A stretch of 64,000 nucleotides of DNA. Origin: an uncultured Planctomycetia bacterium (GTDB lineage: Bacteria; Planctomycetota; Phycisphaerae; Phycisphaerales; SM1A02). Position 1 is the stretch's first letter, and every line of letters starts with the position of its first letter. This document shows positions 60,819-64,000 of the stretch, piece after piece. The DNA is taken from positions 1-64,000 of the forward strand of contig CALMPF010000007.1 of the NCBI GenBank assembly GCA_937871505.1. Direction: 5' to 3'. Both the position numbers and the translations under genes were made by a program. The notes beneath the pieces are model-generated. The model searched no databases and was not told the origin of the DNA. It saw only the letters and a program-made list of their open reading frames with translations.

Positions 60819-63803
60819 GTGACCCAGACGAAGCTCGCATCGATCCCGGCACTCCCGCGCCCGCTCGCTCCGCTTTCGAGCCCGCTCGACACCTCGCCGC
60901 GAAGCCGCGCGGGGGCGCCCGCAGCGGCCGCGGCCCCGACGCCACGGACGCGATCGCGATCTCGGGGCGCGCTCGCCGCGGCGCTGACGCTTCTCGTCGC
61001 CTCGCTCCCCGCCGGAGGAGCGGCGGCGCCGACGGCCGCCGCGGCGCGACCGCAGCCCGCGGCACAGACGCCGCCCCCCGGCGATCGCCCGGCCCCGGTC
61101 GACCTCGCGCTGCTGCGCGCGGCCATCGAGGAGTTCCGCAACGCGGCGGGAATTCCCGGCCTGGCGGTGGCGATCGTCAGGGCGGCGGAGCCGGTTCTGG
61201 TGGAGGGCTTCGGGGTCGAGCGTCTCGACGGTGGGCGTGTTCAGAGGGCGGAGACCCGCTCCGGCGATGCGATCGGCGCCGCGGATGACCGCCGTGCACA
61301 GGCGGTCGGACCGACGACGCGCTTCGCGCTGGGCGCCGCGGGGGAGCCCTTCGTCTCGACGGTGATCGCCTCCCTCGTCGATCGCGGCGTCCTCCACTGG
61401 GATGAACCGATCGATCGCTGGCTGCCGCGATTCTCGCTGACGCTCGACCTGCCCCCGGAGGATCCGGACGATCTCGCTGCCGCTCCGCGCCACCTCAGCT
61501 TCCGGGATCTGCTTCTCTGCCGGACCGGACTGATGCAGATGCCCGTCGCGTGGGTCGGCGGCGCGCCGCCCGCGCCGGTCGTCGCCGCCTTCCGGCGCGC
61601 AGCCCCGACGGCGACGTTCCGCTCGCGCTGGCAGGAGAACGCCGTCGGCGTCGCGGTCGCCGCGCACGCCGCGGCCGTGGCGCTGCGCCGAGGCGATGCC
61701 GAGGCCGTCTCGTGGTCCGACACCGCGTCGCTCCTCGCCGAACGCCTCTTCGAGCCGCTCGGAATGGAACGGACGACGATCGAGCTCTCGCTGGTCCTCG
61801 CCGAGGACGATCGCGTCGTCGGACACCGGCGCGCAAGCTGCCGTGCAGCGGCGGCTCCCCTTGCTGCGGTCAGCCCCTTCGACCGTCCCGCGGTCGCTGC
61901 GTCGCGCGGCGCGTGGTCGACCGCTGCGGACCTCGCTCGGTGGCTTCGATTTCAGCTCGACCGAGGACGCCTCGATGGAACGCGGCTGATCTCGCGCGAG
62001 CGAATCGAGGAGACGTGGGCTGCGAGCGCGCCGCTCTCCGACGAGGGTGTCGCGGTCGTCGGCGTCGCGCCAAGCACGGGCGCCGGCATGGGATGGCTCT
62101 CCGTCGGCACCCCCGGCGACCGGCTGCTGCTCCGTTCGGGCGCCCTCGACGGCTGCGCTGCCCTGATCGCGCTGCTCCCGGATCGCGATCTCGGCATCGC
62201 GCTGCTCGCGAGTCGCGAGGACGCTCCGTTGGCGCAGCTCGGCCTCGAGGTCGTGCTTGAAGCGCTCGATGGCCGCGCTGTTGCGATGGGGACGATCGCC
62301 GCGCCGGAGGCGCTCGAGGGAACCTATCGCGGCGATGTCTTCCGCAACGAGGTGCAGGTCTTCGCGCTGCGCGGCACCCTCTTCATTCAGGCGACGGGCC
62401 AGCCCGCGCTCGAGCTGCGGGCTCCGGATCCCCAGGGTCGCCGCCGCGTCGTCGGCAGCGACACGGCGTGGGTTGAGTTCGCCTTCGCGCCGGGCGACGG
62501 GGCGCGGGGCGCCGACGACGGCACCGCGGCGCCCGCGACGCCATCGGCCAGTTGGCTCCGCTTCAGCGAGATCGGGCTCACCTTCGAGTTCGCCCGCATC
62601 GGCGGGCGCTTCGAACCCGAGATCGCGCCCGACGAGGCAGCGCCGCTGCTTGGGCGCTATCACGATCCGCGGATCGGTCAGGATGTCGAGGTCGCGATCT
62701 CGCCCGAGGGGCGGCTCCAGCTCCGAATCCCGGGACAGACCGCGTTCGATCTTCGCCGGCGCGAAGCAGGTTCAGGGTTCGCGCCAGGAGACGCATCCGG
62801 GGGCGCATCCGGGGACGCATCCGGGGACGCATCCGGGGAAGGACACGGCAGCAGACGCGGCGGCGGCCGCGGAGAGGAACGATGGACCGCCGCGATGATG
62901 CCCGGCGCCGAGATCCGCTTCGAGGGCGCGGGACCGGCGCGGGCGACAGCGATCCTGATCGACCAGCGCGGAGAGCGGACGACGCTCCCGCGGATCGGCG
63001 AAGTCGCGCCGCAGGAGGGCGATCCGCGGGCCGAAGGGCGCGCACTGCTCCGCCGCGTCGCGCCGGCGCTCCCCCGCTCCGACGGAGGGGGGCGGAGCAT
63101 CGAGGGGCGCGCGGTGCTGCCGACGCAGGGGATCGCCGGGGCTGGCCCCGCGGGTCGACCGCCGGGGGGTGGCGCGACTCCGCGGGTGACGATTGCGGCC
63201 GAGGACGGCGCCGGCACCACGGTCCAGCGGATCGAACTCGACGCGTTCGGCTACGACCACCTGACGCTGCGGAGGGCAGGCGCGACGCGCGCGAGGCCGT
63301 GGACAGGCGCGGAATCGCTCGAGGGCCGCTGTGCCGAGGCGGCGGCCCTGACGCTCGTCGTGCCGCACGGACTCGTGGACCTCGTCGATGCGGGAGAACT
63401 CGCCGGGAACGACGGGGGCGCCGGGAACGAAGGTGGCACGGGGCGCGTGGGGGGCACCGTCGAACTGCTCCGAGCCCGCGCGATCGACGCTGCCGGGCCG
63501 AGCGTGTACCGACTGCTCGTGCGCACGGCGCATGGCGCGGAGGCCATCATCGAGCTGGGCGCCCCGGAGCCTCGCGGCGGCCCCGAGGGCGCCGGAGGCG
63601 CGGAGGAACGAGACCCAGAGGGCCCGCTCGTCATCCGGCGGCTGACGACCTCGGGCGACTTCCTCGTGCCCTGGTCGGAGCCGCTGGACTTCCGCTTCCT
63701 CGATCACGTCGCGCTCGGCGACGCATGGGCGCCGCGGCGCACGATCGTCGAGGCCCCGGCGTTCGGCCGGATGGAGATCGAGTTTGCGCTGCCGCGAGAA
63801 TGA
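60819..63803 (+). CDS. exported beta-lactamase-fold pseudoenzyme
   Basis: A 994-residue protein with a signal-like segment (ALAAALTLLVASLPAGGAAA) near residue 50-70. Residues ~100-490 follow the class C beta-lactamase/serine hydrolase fold: AAGIPGLAVAIVRAAEPVLVEGFG, TTRFALGAAGEPFVSTVIASLVDRGVLHWDEPI, LSFRDLLLCRTGL, WSTAADLARWLRFQL, ALIALLPDRDLGIALLAS. The nucleophile motif SxxK reads AAGE, the YxN site reads WQEN and the HxG site reads RSG, so all three catalytic motifs are lost. The rest is beta-rich with a Ser-Gly-Asp-Ala insert from a 12-bp repeat at ~655-675. It may bind, not cut, a peptidoglycan- or ester-like ligand. The GTG start has no ribosome site. Confidence 0.8.
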   Translation: MTQTKLASIPALPRPLAPLSSPLDTSPRSRAGAPAAAAAPTPRTRSRSRGALAAALTLLVASLPAGGAAAPTAAAARPQPAAQTPPPGDRPAPVDLALLRAAIEEFRNAAGIPGLAVAIVRAAEPVLVEGFGVERLDGGRVQRAETRSGDAIGAADDRRAQAVGPTTRFALGAAGEPFVSTVIASLVDRGVLHWDEPIDRWLPRFSLTLDLPPEDPDDLAAAPRHLSFRDLLLCRTGLMQMPVAWVGGAPPAPVVAAFRRAAPTATFRSRWQENAVGVAVAAHAAAVALRRGDAEAVSWSDTASLLAERLFEPLGMERTTIELSLVLAEDDRVVGHRRASCRAAAAPLAAVSPFDRPAVAASRGAWSTAADLARWLRFQLDRGRLDGTRLISRERIEETWAASAPLSDEGVAVVGVAPSTGAGMGWLSVGTPGDRLLLRSGALDGCAALIALLPDRDLGIALLASREDAPLAQLGLEVVLEALDGRAVAMGTIAAPEALEGTYRGDVFRNEVQVFALRGTLFIQATGQPALELRAPDPQGRRRVVGSDTAWVEFAFAPGDGARGADDGTAAPATPSASWLRFSEIGLTFEFARIGGRFEPEIAPDEAAPLLGRYHDPRIGQDVEVAISPEGRLQLRIPGQTAFDLRRREAGSGFAPGDASGGASGDASGDASGEGHGSRRGGGRGEERWTAAMMPGAEIRFEGAGPARATAILIDQRGERTTLPRIGEVAPQEGDPRAEGRALLRRVAPALPRSDGGGRSIEGRAVLPTQGIAGAGPAGRPPGGGATPRVTIAAEDGAGTTVQRIELDAFGYDHLTLRRAGATRARPWTGAESLEGRCAEAAALTLVVPHGLVDLVDAGELAGNDGGAGNEGGTGRVGGTVELLRARAIDAAGPSVYRLLVRTAHGAEAIIELGAPEPRGGPEGAGGAEERDPEGPLVIRRLTTSGDFLVPWSEPLDFRFLDHVALGDAWAPRRTIVEAPAFGRMEIEFALPRE
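62791..62838. repeat. 4 x 12-bp tandem repeat inside the pseudoenzyme gene
   Basis: ACGCATCCGGGG, GCGCATCCGGGG and ACGCATCCGGGG twice; in frame they encode repeated Ser-Gly-(Gly/Asp)-Ala. Confidence 0.9.
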
Positions 63804-63832
63804 GCTTCCGCGAGAGTGAGCTTCCGCGAGCG
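63801..63832. repeat. 2 x 16-bp tandem repeat at a gene end
   Basis: TGAGCTTCCGCGAGAG and TGAGCTTCCGCGAGCG in a row. The stop codon of the pseudoenzyme gene is the first three bases. Confidence 0.8.
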
Positions 63833-63920
63833 TGGGCGACGGCGCGGCGCTCAGGGTTCGCCGGGAGCCGGGCTTCGCGACGCGGACTTCTCGACGACGC
63901 GATCGTCGTTGGCGGCGCCG

Positions 63921-64000
63921 TTACAGAAGGTCCTCGAGCAGCTCGTGCCGGATGGAGCGCAGGCGCTTGATGATCGACGTGTGCATCTGGCTCACGCGCG
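63921..64000 (-). CDS. RNA polymerase sigma factor, C-terminal end (partial)
   Basis: The minus-strand frame entering at the window edge reads RVSQMHTSIIKRLRSIRHELL and stops soon after with EDLL. RVSQ(M/I)HxxxxxRLR is the region 4.2 recognition helix of sigma-70 family factors of the FliA/WhiG/SigB type, which contact the -35 element. Only 25 residues are inside the window. It converges with the pseudoenzyme gene. Confidence 0.75.
   Translation of the reverse strand, partial: RVSQMHTSIIKRLRSIRHELLEDLL

Overview
The window is GC-rich, densely coding bacterial DNA that reads as a Planctomycetota chromosome, probably near the Phycisphaerae. The main evidence is five secreted proteins ending in paired Asp-rich dockerin-like repeats with the core GADLGxLLGAWG, many CRTAC1/ASPIC-UnbV and FG-GAP proteins with DxDGDGxxD calcium loops, a GH10-like protein of planctomycete type, and a TPR/multihaem-cytochrome cluster. 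The lineage is inferred; no rRNA is present.

Layout. 0-6.5 kb (minus strand): a secreted hypothetical protein, an HTH regulator coupled to a small secreted protein, and a TPR lipoprotein/CRTAC1 lipoprotein pair joined by an ATGA overlap. 7-14.5 kb (plus): a dihaem DUF1111 oxidoreductase with dockerin repeats, then two tandem paralogous FG-GAP/dockerin proteins, separated by strong hairpins. 15-25 kb (minus): nitrilase-family amidohydrolase, TPR/FG-GAP lipoprotein, membrane b-type/pentahaem c-type cytochrome with TPRs, and a membrane-anchored CRTAC1 protein, followed by tRNA-Arg(ACG) on the plus strand. 25.7-29.5 kb (plus): a dockerin protein and an M60/TCAF-like metallopeptidase.

30-40 kb is an accessory stretch, all on the minus strand. 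It holds a stand-alone NrdJ C-terminal (TSCPD) protein, two paralogous methyltransferases at its two ends, a cysteine dioxygenase-desaturase fusion, an FGE-like C-type-lectin-fold protein and an LRR-Roc-COR (Roco) GTPase. A repeated palindrome flanks the last two genes. 40-64 kb is mostly housekeeping: mfd, a PDZ protein, an APH-fold kinase, a PQQ-type sugar dehydrogenase with dockerin repeats, comEA, a GH10-like protein, purC, a methyltransferase with crcB, tig, a SHOCT-like membrane protein, clpX, tilS, an arginase-family hydrolase, a glycosyltransferase, a CoA-transferase beta subunit, a beta-lactamase-fold pseudoenzyme, and the end of a sigma factor.

Two themes stand out. First, an extracellular protein set that shares one C-terminal dockerin-like tag. 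Second, a recurrent family of very short tandem repeats, usually about four copies of 12 bp, found in and between genes and usually kept in frame. The most novel-looking single gene is the cysteine dioxygenase-desaturase fusion. Most long open frames antisense to these genes are GC-bias shadows and are omitted.
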